Notes: generated from the letters alone by a model not told the origin. A DNA stretch of 64,000 nucleotides from Ferrovibrio sp046297595 (GCF_046297595.1 NZ_JBKBHT010000001.1:744001-808000), one strand, 5' to 3'; numbered from the stretch's first letter, positions 49,968 to 58,924 are shown. Made by a program: numbers and translations.

Positions 49968-52442
49968 GTGCAGGAAAAGGAACTACGCCTCGCCCTGGTC
50001 TGCTTCGGCGGCGTCTCGCTCGCCATCTACATGCATGGCGTGGTGAAGGAAATCCTCAAGCTTGTGAGGGCTTCGCGCGCTTATCACGTTCTGCCCAAAG
50101 GCGAAGCACGCGCCGCGGCACGTTTCGCCGACAACATCCGCCCAGGCGATACCGAGTATGACAGCGAACATGCCTATTTCGAGTTGCTGCAGGAACTGGG
50201 CAAGCATGTCGACCTGCGCGTCGTTGTGGATGTGATCGCCGGCGCCTCGGCTGGCGGAATCAACGGCATCATCCTGGGTCGCGCGCTGGCGCATGACCTG
50301 CGTATCGACCATTTCCGCAATCTCTGGCTTAACGAGGCTGATGTCTCGCGCCTGCTCGATCCCGAAAAACGGGCGAACCCGTGGAGCAAGGCTTATATGC
50401 GGCCGGTGCTGTGGCTGGCTTCGCGATCGCGTTTCGGCCGCCTCATGCTCGGGGATACAGAAATCCTCGACAAGCTGTCGCTGTTTACCCGCTCGCGCTG
50501 GTTCCAGCCGCCTTTCGACGGCCAGCATCTGCTGCGCCAGCTGTTGGCAGGTCTGGAGGCGATGGGCGATCCCGATCATGCCGGTTCCTCGTTGATGCCA
50601 ACCAACCTGGCGCTCGACCTGTTCGTGACGCTGACCGACTTCTACGGCTTTCAGCAGCATATCCCGATCCACGATCCGCCCTTCGTGCGCGACCGCGAAC
50701 ACCGCCACGTGCTGCGTTTCGCCTACCGACGCTGGTCGAGCGGCGAGGAGCATTCCGACTTCGCCCGTCCGGAAGCCCCCGGCCTGGCCTTTGCCGGCCG
50801 TGCCACCTCGGCTTTCCCCGGCGCCTTCCCGCCGGCGCAATTGGGCGATGTCGACCGCCTGCTGGCGGAGCAGGGCCGCGACTGGAGTACAAAGGCCGCC
50901 TTCGTGCAGCGTAATTTTGGCGATTATCTGAAGGCCGGCCTCGATCCGGAACTTACCTCTTTCGTCGATGGCGGCGTACTGGCCAACAAGCCTTTTGCCG
51001 CCGCCATGAAAGCAATCCGCGGCCGCCCGGCCTATCGCGAGGTGGACCGGCGCCTGGTCTATATCGATCCGCAGCCGATGCGCCCGCCACCGCCGCCGAC
51101 CGGCCGGGTGCCTGGCTTTTTCCGCGTGCTGAAAGGTTCGCTCAGCGATATTCCGCGCAACGAGCCGATTGCCGATGAACTGATCTGGGTCAGCCGTTTC
51201 AACGAGCGCGTACGACACCTGCGCGGCGTGATCGACGCCACCCAGCCACAGATCGCGCAACTGGTGGCCGAAAGCGCGCCGCAGAACCTGGATTCCGCCT
51301 TAAGCGAAAGCGAAATCCGGCTCTGGCGCCTGCAGGCCAGCGAACGCGCCGTGCGCGAGGCGGGCTTTGCCTATGAAGGCTACGTCCGGCTGAAACTGGG
51401 CGCCGTGCTGGATTTCGTCGGCAAGCTGGTCTGCAATGCCTGCGGTTATGGCGAGCGGTCGGCCGAGGCGCAATGGACCCGCCGTGCCCTGCTGCACTGG
51501 GCACAGGACCGTCAGGTCTGCCATACCGCGGCGCATTTTGAGCGGGCACCGCCGGGGACACCACCCCATGCCCTGCCGGCCTGGGTCCGCTTCCTGCTAC
51601 GCTTCGACGTGTCATTCCGTCAACGTCGCGTGCGCTTCCTGGTCCAGCGCCTGAACCAGCTTTACGGCAAGCTGGGCGATACCGAACATCGCGGCCTGCG
51701 GGCCGAGCAACTGGATGAGATGAAGCGCGTACTGTATGAGGCGCAGGAAACCCTGCGGCGCTTCGATAGCGGCAACGGCATCACCGCCGAAACCAAAGAG
51801 GCGATCAAGACTCTGTTCTTCCGGCGTATCGACCTGAAGCGGGCCGAACATCTCGAGCAGGATGCGACCACCTTTGCCAACGCGAATCTGGCCACAATCG
51901 ACGCCATGATCGATGCGCTTGGCCGCGACATCGACCTGGACCGCACCACCGACGGACTGGATGCATTGTTCGCGCAGGTCTCGCCAGAGGACTGGAGCCC
52001 GGCGGCGCGGCGCGACCTGCTGGTCAGCTATATCGGGTTTCCGTTCTGGGACGTGCTGACCTTCACCATCACCAACTGGCGCGATCTGGGCGAATTCAAC
52101 GAGATCAAGATCGACCGCATCAGCCCGGAAGACGCCGTGGCAATCCGGCGCGGCAACACCCTGAAGGGCGTCAACCTCGGCCGCTTCGGCGGCTTTTTCA
52201 GCCGGGCGCATCGCGAGAACGACTATCTCTGGGGCCGCCTGCATGCCATCGACCGCCTGATCGATATTGTCTGCGATTCCGCACTGGGCCATGATCGGGA
52301 AGGCCTGATCGACCGCAAGGCGCTTAAGCTGAAGGCCTTTGGCCTGGTGCTGGATCGCGAGGCCGCCAATCTGGCCGTCAGCCGCAACCTGATCGCCGAC
52401 CTGCGCCAGGAACTGGCCGTAATCGCCGCTGAAAGCGCATAA
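49968..52442 (+). CDS. Large patatin-related phospholipase-like protein
   Basis: An 824-residue protein that starts with GTG 49968 (GGGGGAA upstream). The patatin fold begins at once (LRLALVCFGGVSLAIYMHGVVKE), with nucleophile S94 in GASAGGINGI and the dyad aspartate in FVDGGVLANKPF. Its overall length and the long C-terminal helical part (about residues 450-820, with LNQLYGKLGDTEHRG and LKRAEHLEQDATTF) match the patatin-related family sometimes called TIGR03607, much larger than simple patatins. The C-terminal region has no known activity. A standalone gene; lipid acyl hydrolase activity is inferred. Confidence 0.88.
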   Translation: MQEKELRLALVCFGGVSLAIYMHGVVKEILKLVRASRAYHVLPKGEARAAARFADNIRPGDTEYDSEHAYFELLQELGKHVDLRVVVDVIAGASAGGINGIILGRALAHDLRIDHFRNLWLNEADVSRLLDPEKRANPWSKAYMRPVLWLASRSRFGRLMLGDTEILDKLSLFTRSRWFQPPFDGQHLLRQLLAGLEAMGDPDHAGSSLMPTNLALDLFVTLTDFYGFQQHIPIHDPPFVRDREHRHVLRFAYRRWSSGEEHSDFARPEAPGLAFAGRATSAFPGAFPPAQLGDVDRLLAEQGRDWSTKAAFVQRNFGDYLKAGLDPELTSFVDGGVLANKPFAAAMKAIRGRPAYREVDRRLVYIDPQPMRPPPPPTGRVPGFFRVLKGSLSDIPRNEPIADELIWVSRFNERVRHLRGVIDATQPQIAQLVAESAPQNLDSALSESEIRLWRLQASERAVREAGFAYEGYVRLKLGAVLDFVGKLVCNACGYGERSAEAQWTRRALLHWAQDRQVCHTAAHFERAPPGTPPHALPAWVRFLLRFDVSFRQRRVRFLVQRLNQLYGKLGDTEHRGLRAEQLDEMKRVLYEAQETLRRFDSGNGITAETKEAIKTLFFRRIDLKRAEHLEQDATTFANANLATIDAMIDALGRDIDLDRTTDGLDALFAQVSPEDWSPAARRDLLVSYIGFPFWDVLTFTITNWRDLGEFNEIKIDRISPEDAVAIRRGNTLKGVNLGRFGGFFSRAHRENDYLWGRLHAIDRLIDIVCDSALGHDREGLIDRKALKLKAFGLVLDREAANLAVSRNLIADLRQELAVIAAESA

Positions 52443-52532
52443 TCCGGGCGTTTATCGACAGTCCGGCGCCTTGTCCGGTACAGCAAAAAGCGTATGCTCG
52501 GCGGCCCAAGCCACGTTTTCAGCGAGCCTTCC

Positions 52533-53405
52533 GTGATCCGTTCCTTCCGCGCTTCCCTGCTTGCCGTCGCCCTCGTCACTGTCGGCAGCCCCCTTGTCCA
52601 GGCCCAGCCGGCCAAGACTGCCGGTGACGATCCGGTTGTCGCCCGGGTGAACGGCCAGCCGATCACGCGCTCCGCCGTGCTGGATTTCTACAGCCAGCTT
52701 CCCGCCCCGATGAATCAGATCCCGATCGAGCAGCTGCTGCCCGGCCTGATCAACGAACTGGCTGCCCGCAAACTGCTGGGCATGGCCGCCGAGAAGGCCA
52801 AGCTGGCCGATGACCCGGCCGTGAAGGCGCAACTGCAGACCGCGCGCGAGCAGGTGCTACAGCAGGCCTATCTGGACCGCAAGCTGAAGACTGAGCTGAC
52901 CGAGGCCAAGCTGAAGGCGCGTTACGAAGAGCTGATCAAGGCACAGCCGCCGCAGGAAGAAGTGCATGCGCGCCATATTCTGGCCGCCACCGAAGCCGAC
53001 GCGAAGCTTGCCCTGGATGAGGTGAAGAAAGGCGCCGACTTTGCCGAGGTTTCCAAGAAGCGTTCGACCGGCCCGACGGCCGCGACCGGCGGCGACCTGG
53101 GATTCTTCACCAAGGACAAGATGGTGCCGGAATTCGCCGAGGCCGCCTTCAAGCTGCAGCCCGGCCAGGTAACCGAGGTGCCGGTGCAGACCCAGTTCGG
53201 CTGGCATGTCATCAAGGTGGAGGCCCGTCGCAAGGCCGAGGCGCCAAAATTCGAGGATGTACGCAGCCAGGTCTACGAGATCATGGGCAACGAGGTGGTG
53301 GAAAAGACCGTTGCCGATCTGCGCAAGGACGCCAAGATCGAAAAATATGACTGGCAGCCGCCGGCTGGCAAACTGCCCGCCATCGCACCGGCCCCCAAGA
53401 AGTAA
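52533..53405 (+). CDS. Periplasmic parvulin-type peptidyl-prolyl isomerase
   Basis: From GTG 52533 the protein has 290 residues and a good signal peptide (MIRSFRASLLAVALVTVGSP, cleavage near VQAQ). Then come a SurA/PrsA N-terminal chaperone-like region (VVARVNGQPITRSAVLDFY) and one rotamase domain (VHARHILAATEADAKLALDEVKKGADFAEVSKKRS, GGDLGFFTKDKMVPEFAEAAFKLQPG, FGWHVIKVE). It would assist folding of outer-membrane or secreted proteins. An ATG at 52494 gives a 13-residue longer product with a less natural signal peptide. It is followed 22 bases later by argJ. Confidence 0.9.
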   Translation: MIRSFRASLLAVALVTVGSPLVQAQPAKTAGDDPVVARVNGQPITRSAVLDFYSQLPAPMNQIPIEQLLPGLINELAARKLLGMAAEKAKLADDPAVKAQLQTAREQVLQQAYLDRKLKTELTEAKLKARYEELIKAQPPQEEVHARHILAATEADAKLALDEVKKGADFAEVSKKRSTGPTAATGGDLGFFTKDKMVPEFAEAAFKLQPGQVTEVPVQTQFGWHVIKVEARRKAEAPKFEDVRSQVYEIMGNEVVEKTVADLRKDAKIEKYDWQPPAGKLPAIAPAPKK

Positions 53406-53427
53406 CACTACCGCTGGAGAAACGATC

Positions 53428-54663
53428 ATGGCCGCGCATCCGGTTTCCCCGCTCGCGCCGAAGAAGCTTCCCGCCCTGCCGCCGGTTGCCGGCGTGCGTC
53501 TGGCCACCGATCATTCCGGCATGCGCTACAAGGGTCGCGATGATCTGCTGCTGATCGAGTTCGCCGCCGGCACCACTGTGGCTGGTGTGTTCACGCGTTC
53601 CTCCATGCCCGGCGCGCCGGTGGAATGGTGCCGCAAGATTCTGCCCAAGGGTGCCGCCCGTGCCCTGGTGGTGAATGCCGGCATTGCCAACGTGTTTACC
53701 GGCAAGGCCGGCGCCAAGGCAGTGAAAGCCACTGCCGATGGCGCAGCGAAGGCCGTGGGGTGCAAGGCCGGCGAAGTCTATCTCGCCTCAACCGGCGTGA
53801 TCGGCCAGATCCTGCCGGCCGAAAAGATCGTGGCGCAATTGCCGAAGATGAAGAAGGCCCTGTCGGCCGACGCCTGGGCCAATGCCGCCAAGGCGATCAT
53901 GACTACCGACACCTTCCCCAAGCTGGCCACGGCAAGCTGCAAGATCGACGGCAAGACCGTGACGGTCAATGGTTTCTGTAAGGGTTCGGGCATGATCGCC
54001 CCCGATATGGCGACGATGCTGGCCTTCATTGCCACCGACGCGAAGTTGCCGGCGACCACACTGCAGGCTCTATTGATGGAAGCCAACAACCAGAGCTTCA
54101 ACTGCCTGACGGTGGATGGCGATACGTCCACTTCGGACACCGTGCTGCTGTTCGCCACGGGCGTGGCCGGCAATGCCCCGGTGGCCAAGGCCAGCGACAA
54201 GCGGCTGGCCGATTTTCGCCGCGCCCTGGTTGATGTGATGGCCGAATTGGCGCAACTGGTGGCGCGTGACGGCGAAGGCGCGCAGAAGCTGGTCACCGTA
54301 GATGTCACCGGTGCGAAGACTGATGCATCCGCGCGCATCATCGCGCGCGCGATTGCCAATTCGCCGCTGGTGAAAACCGCGATTGCCGGTGCCGATGCCA
54401 ACTGGGGCCGCATCGTGATGGCTGTCGGCAAATCGGCCGAACCGGCCGACCGCGACAAGCTGATAGTCAAGATCGGCGACAAGCCGGTGACGAAAAACGG
54501 TATGGTGCGGCCGGATCACGACGACGCCTATGCCACCAAGCATTTCAAGAGCAGCGACGTGCGCATCGCCGTCGATGTTGGTGTCGGCAAGGGCAAAGCG
54601 CGGGTGTGGACCTGCGACCTGACGCACGGCTATATCGACATCAATGCCGACTACCGAAGCTGA
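53428..54663 (+). CDS. argJ: Bifunctional ornithine acetyltransferase / N-acetylglutamate synthase
   Basis: A 411-residue ArgJ that recycles the acetyl group from N-acetylornithine to glutamate in arginine synthesis. The self-cleavage site is intact: KGSGMIAPDMATMLAF with the nucleophile T196 after alanine, which splits the chain into alpha and beta subunits. Other blocks are GMRYKGRDDLLLIEF, STGVIGQILP, VDGDTSTSDT and GADANWGRIVMAVGKS. GGAGA precedes ATG 53428. The last 20 bases overlap the mutT start, so the two genes are coupled. Confidence 0.96.
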   Translation: MAAHPVSPLAPKKLPALPPVAGVRLATDHSGMRYKGRDDLLLIEFAAGTTVAGVFTRSSMPGAPVEWCRKILPKGAARALVVNAGIANVFTGKAGAKAVKATADGAAKAVGCKAGEVYLASTGVIGQILPAEKIVAQLPKMKKALSADAWANAAKAIMTTDTFPKLATASCKIDGKTVTVNGFCKGSGMIAPDMATMLAFIATDAKLPATTLQALLMEANNQSFNCLTVDGDTSTSDTVLLFATGVAGNAPVAKASDKRLADFRRALVDVMAELAQLVARDGEGAQKLVTVDVTGAKTDASARIIARAIANSPLVKTAIAGADANWGRIVMAVGKSAEPADRDKLIVKIGDKPVTKNGMVRPDHDDAYATKHFKSSDVRIAVDVGVGKGKARVWTCDLTHGYIDINADYRS

Positions 54664-55105
54664 CGCGCTCTGCCCCGGCGATTCTGCCGCCCTGCTGGCG
54701 CCCAAGCCGGTGGTGCTGGTGGTGGCGGTGGCCTTGGTCGACACCGATGGCCGCGTGCTGCTGACCCAGCGGCCAGAGGGCAAGAAGCTGGCCGGCATGT
54801 GGGAATTCCCTGGCGGCAAGGTCGAAGCCAACGAAACGCCGGAAGCCGCTCTGATCCGCGAGCTGCACGAAGAACTGCATCTCGATATTTCTGCGGCCTG
54901 CCTCGCGCCATTCGCCTTCGCCAGCCATGCCTACGAGGATTTCCACCTGCTGATGCCGCTCTATGTCTGTCGGCGCTGGGTGGGCCAGCCGCAGCCGCGC
55001 GAAGGCCAGGCGATGAAATGGGTGCGACCGGTGAAGATGGGCGAATTGCCCATGCCCCCGGCCGACATCCCCCTGGTGGCCATGCTGCGCGACCTGCTGG
55101 TCTAG
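54644..55105 (+). CDS. mutT: MutT-type (deoxy)nucleoside triphosphate pyrophosphohydrolase
   Basis: A 153-residue Nudix enzyme. The Nudix box is complete (GGKVEANETPEAALIRELHEELHLDI), preceded by LLTQRPEGKKLAGMWEFPGG, the 8-oxo-dGTP-type wording. It cleans oxidised GTP from the nucleotide pool. The start ATG lies inside the 3' end of argJ (20-base overlap, other frame). It overlaps the convergent VOC gene by four bases. Confidence 0.93.
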   Translation: MPTTEADALCPGDSAALLAPKPVVLVVAVALVDTDGRVLLTQRPEGKKLAGMWEFPGGKVEANETPEAALIRELHEELHLDISAACLAPFAFASHAYEDFHLLMPLYVCRRWVGQPQPREGQAMKWVRPVKMGELPMPPADIPLVAMLRDLLV

Positions 55106-55536
55106 CCGCCGATCTTCTCCAGCGTCGCCGCGTCATATTGCGCGGCATACTCGGCCGAAGGCGGGATCGGTTTGATCACGTCGATCAGCACCCCATTGGG
55201 ATCGGACAGGATGAAATGGCGTTGGCCGAAATCCTCGTCCCGCAATTCCAGACGGATATCCAGGCCTGCAGCCTTCGCTTTCTCGTATTCACCATCCACG
55301 TCGTCCACTTCGAAATTGATCAGCAGACCCTGCACCGGCTTGCGGAAACCGGCGGGGATGGTGGTATGCCCGTGATCGAGGATGGCGAGGTTCACGCGCG
55401 GATCGGCCTGGCTGGTCAGATGCACGTACCAGTCATTTTCGAAGGCTGGCGCAAAGCCGAAATGGGGCCGATAGAAGGCTGCAGTTTCCGCCACCTTGGC
55501 GGTACAGATCACCGGGTAATAGCTGGTCGGTTTCAT
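55102..55536 (-). CDS. VOC-superfamily (glyoxalase/bleomycin-resistance-like) protein
   Basis: A 144-residue protein with the beta-alpha-beta-beta-beta repeat pattern: PVICTAKVAETAAFYRPHFGFAP, WYVHLTS, NFEVDDVDGEYEKAKAAGL and FGQRHFILSDPNGVLIDVIKP, whose second half has the usual metal or ligand glutamate replaced by D. GGAGCC lies before ATG 55536. It is divergent from the TetR gene, from which it is separated by 113 bases that hold the TetR operator, so it is the likely regulated partner. The ligand is unknown. Confidence 0.88.
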   Translation of the reverse strand: MKPTSYYPVICTAKVAETAAFYRPHFGFAPAFENDWYVHLTSQADPRVNLAILDHGHTTIPAGFRKPVQGLLINFEVDDVDGEYEKAKAAGLDIRLELRDEDFGQRHFILSDPNGVLIDVIKPIPPSAEYAAQYDAATLEKIGG

Positions 55537-55604
55537 GATGGGGCTCCTTTCCTGCATGATCCCGGCTGAAAATCGGGACCTCCTCGATTCGCCGCTGACC
55601 GGTC

Positions 55605-55649
55605 TGGACAGCGAGGAACTGGCTTGATATAAACATACAGGCTGTATGT
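55605..55649 (+). promoter_or_regulatory. TetR operator and sigma-70-type promoter
   Basis: ACATACAG-G-CTGTATGT (55633-55649) is a perfect 17-bp palindrome directly before the TetR ATG. It overlaps the end of TATAAA (55628-55633, -10); TGGACA (55605-55610, -35) lies 17 bases upstream. This is a near-consensus promoter blocked by its own product. The ACATAC/GTATGT half-sites are typical of AcrR/TtgR-type operators. Confidence 0.88.
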
Positions 55650-56258
55650 ATGCAAGAGAAGAAGCAAACCAAGGCTGAAAAACACGCCGCGACCCGGGCC
55701 GCCCTGCTGGCCACGGCGCGAAGACTGTTTGCTGCTACAGGCTATGCCGGGACCGGCACGGAAGACGTGGTGCGCGAGGCCGGCGTCACACGGGGCGCGC
55801 TGTATTACCACTTCGCGGATAAGCGGGCCCTGTTCGAGGCTTTGGTGGAAAGCATCGCGGCCGAGGTGCTGGCTGCCATCGAGGTTGCCGCCGCCAAAGC
55901 CGCCTCACCGCTGGATGCCCTGATCAAGGGCAGCGCCGCCTTCCTGGATGCCTGCCTGCAACCGGATGCGCGGCAGATATTCCTCGTGGATGCGCCATCG
56001 GTGATCGGCTGGCAGCGCTGGCGCGAGATTGACGGGCGCTATGGCCGCGGTTCGCTGCGCCAGGGGATTGAAGCCGCTCTGGCCGAATTACCCCGGGACC
56101 GGCAGATATCCGCCGAGGCACTGACCTTCCTGCTGACCGGCGCGATGAACGAAGCGGTGTTGTGGCTTGCCGAAGCCGAGGATGAAGCGGCCGCACGCAA
56201 GGCCGCCGATGCGGCGCTGAACCGCATCCTCACCCTGCTGTTCGAACCGGCACGCTGA
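55650..56258 (+). CDS. TetR-family transcriptional regulator
   Basis: A 202-residue regulator. The N-terminal helix-turn-helix is clear: TRAALLATARRLFAATGYAGTGTEDVVREAGVTRGALYYHFADKRALFEALVE. The C-terminal ligand domain is helical and unassigned, with a tryptophan-containing segment VIGWQRWREIDGRYG. The ATG follows the operator by no spacer and the leader would be only about ten bases, with no ribosome site. It probably represses itself and the divergent VOC gene. Confidence 0.94.
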   Translation: MQEKKQTKAEKHAATRAALLATARRLFAATGYAGTGTEDVVREAGVTRGALYYHFADKRALFEALVESIAAEVLAAIEVAAAKAASPLDALIKGSAAFLDACLQPDARQIFLVDAPSVIGWQRWREIDGRYGRGSLRQGIEAALAELPRDRQISAEALTFLLTGAMNEAVLWLAEAEDEAAARKAADAALNRILTLLFEPAR

Positions 56259-57158
56259 TCAGTCTTTCGGCCCGGGTCGGCCGCCGAGGGGATATTCCAC
56301 GGTATCCAATGCCGCCGCCAGCCGGTTGGCCGCCATGCCGGGGCGCAACGGCTTCTGCTGGCTGTCATGGGGCGACCAGCCGGTAAGCGTGATCACCTCG
56401 AACCCGGCGGCAATACGACCATCCTCGGCAGGAAAACGCTGCTGATAGATTTCCGCCATGCGCAACAGCGTGGCACGGCGCGTGAATGTTTTGCGGCGCC
56501 CCAGTGTCGCATTGGTTTCTCCCATGCCGCGCAGATCGCGCATCAGGCGGAAAGCATCCGCATAAGTGACATGAATCACTTCGCTGTCGGCCACTGGCAG
56601 AGCAAAACCGGCACGCTGCAGAAGGGCCGCGCCATCCAGCGTTTCCGCCATGGGCGACACTCGCGGACTTGCACCACCTTCCAGCTCGGATTCAGCAGCC
56701 AACCAGGCTTGTCGCAGCTCGCTCAGGGTGGCACCGCCCAGCATCGCCCCCAGGAACAGGCCGTCGGGCTTCAGCGCACGCTGGATCTGGATCAGCGCCC
56801 CTGGCAAATCGTTGACCCAGTGAAGGTTCAACAGTGCGATGACGAGGTCGAAACGCTGCCCGGCGAAAGGCAGGAATTCCTCATCCCCCACCACATGCAA
56901 CGGCGCGTCGGCGGACATGGCATCAAGCGATACCAGGGTTTCGATCCCGCCCCTGCCCTGCAGCCGCCCCTGCAGCCAGACCGTATCGCAGCCCTGCACG
57001 AGGGCCAGGGGGAATGTACGGCGGATGTCCTCCAGCCGGTCGAGCAGCCGGTCGGCCACGGCCGCACGCAGGAAATCATATTCTGCGGCCTGTGAGGCCG
57101 CACGCTGACGGTGACGCCGCTTCACGGCGCGGTCGAAAATCTGCATAGTGTCGCTCAT
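56259..57158 (-). CDS. SAM-dependent methyltransferase-fold protein (NDUFAF5/BioC-like)
   Basis: A 299-residue protein. It begins QIFDRAVKRRHRQRAASQAAEYDFLRAAVADRLLDRL, as NDUFAF5-type proteins do, and has the motif FDLVIALLNLHWVNDLPGALIQIQRALKPDGLFLGAMLGG. The glycine-rich SAM loop (motif I) is poor: VWLQGRLQGRGG lacks the DxGxG pattern. In mitochondria the relative NDUFAF5 hydroxylates an arginine of a complex I subunit, so this gene may serve complex I assembly. BioC is the alternative. It is convergent with the TetR gene. Confidence 0.87.
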   Translation of the reverse strand: MSDTMQIFDRAVKRRHRQRAASQAAEYDFLRAAVADRLLDRLEDIRRTFPLALVQGCDTVWLQGRLQGRGGIETLVSLDAMSADAPLHVVGDEEFLPFAGQRFDLVIALLNLHWVNDLPGALIQIQRALKPDGLFLGAMLGGATLSELRQAWLAAESELEGGASPRVSPMAETLDGAALLQRAGFALPVADSEVIHVTYADAFRLMRDLRGMGETNATLGRRKTFTRRATLLRMAEIYQQRFPAEDGRIAAGFEVITLTGWSPHDSQQKPLRPGMAANRLAAALDTVEYPLGGRPGPKD

Positions 57159-57172
57159 GGCTTCATTCTGAC

Positions 57173-58270
57173 ATGGGCGAAACCATCACGCCAATGCCGT
57201 CCCCGCCAAAATCCCGCAAGACCAGAGACACGCCGGCCAAGCCGGCGCGGAACAACCGCAAACGCAAGCCGATCAACCTTGCCCTGCAGGGTGGCGGCAC
57301 CCATGGCGCTTTCACCTGGGGTGTGCTGGATCGCCTGCTGGAAGAGGACTGCTTCACGATTGAGGGCATCTCCGGTACATCGGCAGGTGCGATGAATGCG
57401 GCCGTCCTGGCAAACGGCCTGGCCAAGGGCGGCATAAACGAAGCCCGCCAAGCATTGCATGATTTCTGGCGCCGCGTCGCCGATGCGGCCCGTTTTTCCC
57501 CGTTCCGCCCCAGTCTGCTGGATCACTGGTTCAAACTGGGCGGCATTGATTATTCACCCAGCTATCACCTGATGGAACTGAGCAGCCGGATCGCCTCGCC
57601 CTACCAGACCGGGCCGAAGGATCACAATCCGCTGCGCAAGATTTTACAACAAAGCCTGGATTGCGAAGCCCTGCACGAATGCACCGCGGTGAAGCTGTTC
57701 GTCTGCGCCACCGATGTGCTGAGCGGCAAGATCAAGGTCTTCGACAATACCGAAGTGTCGATCGACGCCCTGCTCGCCTCGGCCTGCCTGCCGCATCTGT
57801 TCCAGGCGGTGAAGATCGGCGGCCGGCATTACTGGGATGGCGGCTTCATGGGCAACCCGCCGATCTACCCGCTGATCTACAATTGCGACAGCCGCGATGT
57901 GCTGATCGTACAGATCAACCCCATGAACATCCCGTCCCTGCCGAAATCGCCGCAGGCGATCCTCGACCGCGTCAACACCTTAAGTTTCAATTCCAGCCTG
58001 GTGCGCGAAATGCGGGCCATCGCCTTCGTGACCCGCATGATCGAAGCCGGCTTCGATGATGGCGGCCGGCTGAAGCGTATGTTCATCCATACCATCGACG
58101 CCGAGACACAACTGGCCAAGCTGGGTGCCGCCAGCAAATACAATGTCGACTGGGATTTCCTGCAGGGCCTGTTCGAACTGGGCCGCAGGCAGGCCACACG
58201 GTTCCTGCGCCAGCATTACGACAGCGTCGGACGGGCCTCTTCAACCGACATTGTCGCCAAATTCCTCTGA
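57173..58270 (+). CDS. Patatin-like phospholipase
   Basis: A 365-residue protein with a basic N-terminal extension (about 30 residues), then the patatin core: oxyanion loop NLALQGGGTHGAFTWGVLDRLLEE, S70 in GTSAG and the dyad aspartate in WDGGFMGNPP. Also present is the RssA-like FVCATDVLSGKIKVFDN. It should hydrolyse acyl chains of phospholipids. No strong ribosome site precedes ATG 57173, and ATG 57194 is possible. Its last 55 bases overlap the end of the convergent KDPGal aldolase gene. Confidence 0.9.
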   Translation: MGETITPMPSPPKSRKTRDTPAKPARNNRKRKPINLALQGGGTHGAFTWGVLDRLLEEDCFTIEGISGTSAGAMNAAVLANGLAKGGINEARQALHDFWRRVADAARFSPFRPSLLDHWFKLGGIDYSPSYHLMELSSRIASPYQTGPKDHNPLRKILQQSLDCEALHECTAVKLFVCATDVLSGKIKVFDNTEVSIDALLASACLPHLFQAVKIGGRHYWDGGFMGNPPIYPLIYNCDSRDVLIVQINPMNIPSLPKSPQAILDRVNTLSFNSSLVREMRAIAFVTRMIEAGFDDGGRLKRMFIHTIDAETQLAKLGAASKYNVDWDFLQGLFELGRRQATRFLRQHYDSVGRASSTDIVAKFL

Positions 58271-58887
58271 ACGCCCAGCGCCGCCATCACCCGTTTCGCC
58301 CGCTTGGCCACTTTGCGGGCGCTGAAACCCGGTTTATACAATGCGGAACCCAGGCCGAAACCGGCGGCGCCGGCGGCCTGCCAGCTGGCGAAATCCTCCG
58401 GATGGATACCCCCGACCGGCAGCACCGGCAGGCGCGGCGGCAGCACGGCGCGCAGGCTTTTCAGCACCACGGGGCTGGCTGCCTCGGCGGGAAACAGTTT
58501 CAGGGCGTCGGCGCCTTCCGCGATCATCGCGAATGCCTCGGTGGGCGTGAACACGCCGGGCACCGCGGCCATGTCGAGCACCTTCGCCTTGTGTACCACC
58601 TCGGGATTGGCATTGGGCGCCACGATCAGATGCCCGCCCGACATTGCCACCCGCTTGATGCAGCCGGGATCGATCACGGTGCCGGCGCCGATCAGGGCGC
58701 GGTCACCGAAATGCTTGGAAAGCGCCGCGATACTATCCATCGGATCTGGCGAATTGAGCGGCACTTCGATGATCCGGAAACCTGCCTCGAACAAAGCACC
58801 CCCGATCTCGACAGCTTCATCGGGGCGGATGCCACGCAATATGGCGATCAGCGGGCATTCCTGCAGCCAGGCCGAAAAGCTTTTCAT
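58216..58887 (-). CDS. dgoA: 2-Dehydro-3-deoxy-6-phosphogalactonate aldolase
   Basis: A 223-residue class-I TIM-barrel aldolase. The active-site pieces are CPLIAILRGIRPDEA, the glutamate in IIEVPLNSPDP and the Schiff-base lysine in ADALKLFPAEAASP, followed by PVGGIHPEDFASWQAAGAAGFGLGSALY. The FPAEAASP wording separates KDPGal from KDPG aldolase. It splits KDPGal to pyruvate and glyceraldehyde-3-phosphate. The C-terminal 20 residues overlap the convergent patatin gene. It is the second of the two dgo genes and lies 37 bases after dgoK. Confidence 0.93.
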   Translation of the reverse strand: MKSFSAWLQECPLIAILRGIRPDEAVEIGGALFEAGFRIIEVPLNSPDPMDSIAALSKHFGDRALIGAGTVIDPGCIKRVAMSGGHLIVAPNANPEVVHKAKVLDMAAVPGVFTPTEAFAMIAEGADALKLFPAEAASPVVLKSLRAVLPPRLPVLPVGGIHPEDFASWQAAGAAGFGLGSALYKPGFSARKVAKRAKRVMAALGVQRNLATMSVEEARPTLS

Positions 58888-58924
58888 GGCGCCCTCCCAG
58901 GCTGTTTATTCCAGCACTGTGGTT

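Noticed and set aside
49983..51260. A 425-codon minus-strand frame inside the large patatin gene.
   Set aside because: It is a shadow of the patatin reading frame; no ribosome site or family motifs.
49968..58270. The two patatins and nearby hydrolases considered as an antiphage (CBASS-like) island.
   Set aside because: No nucleotide cyclase, sensor or other defence gene is present. Neighbours are argJ, mutT, a parvulin and other housekeeping genes.
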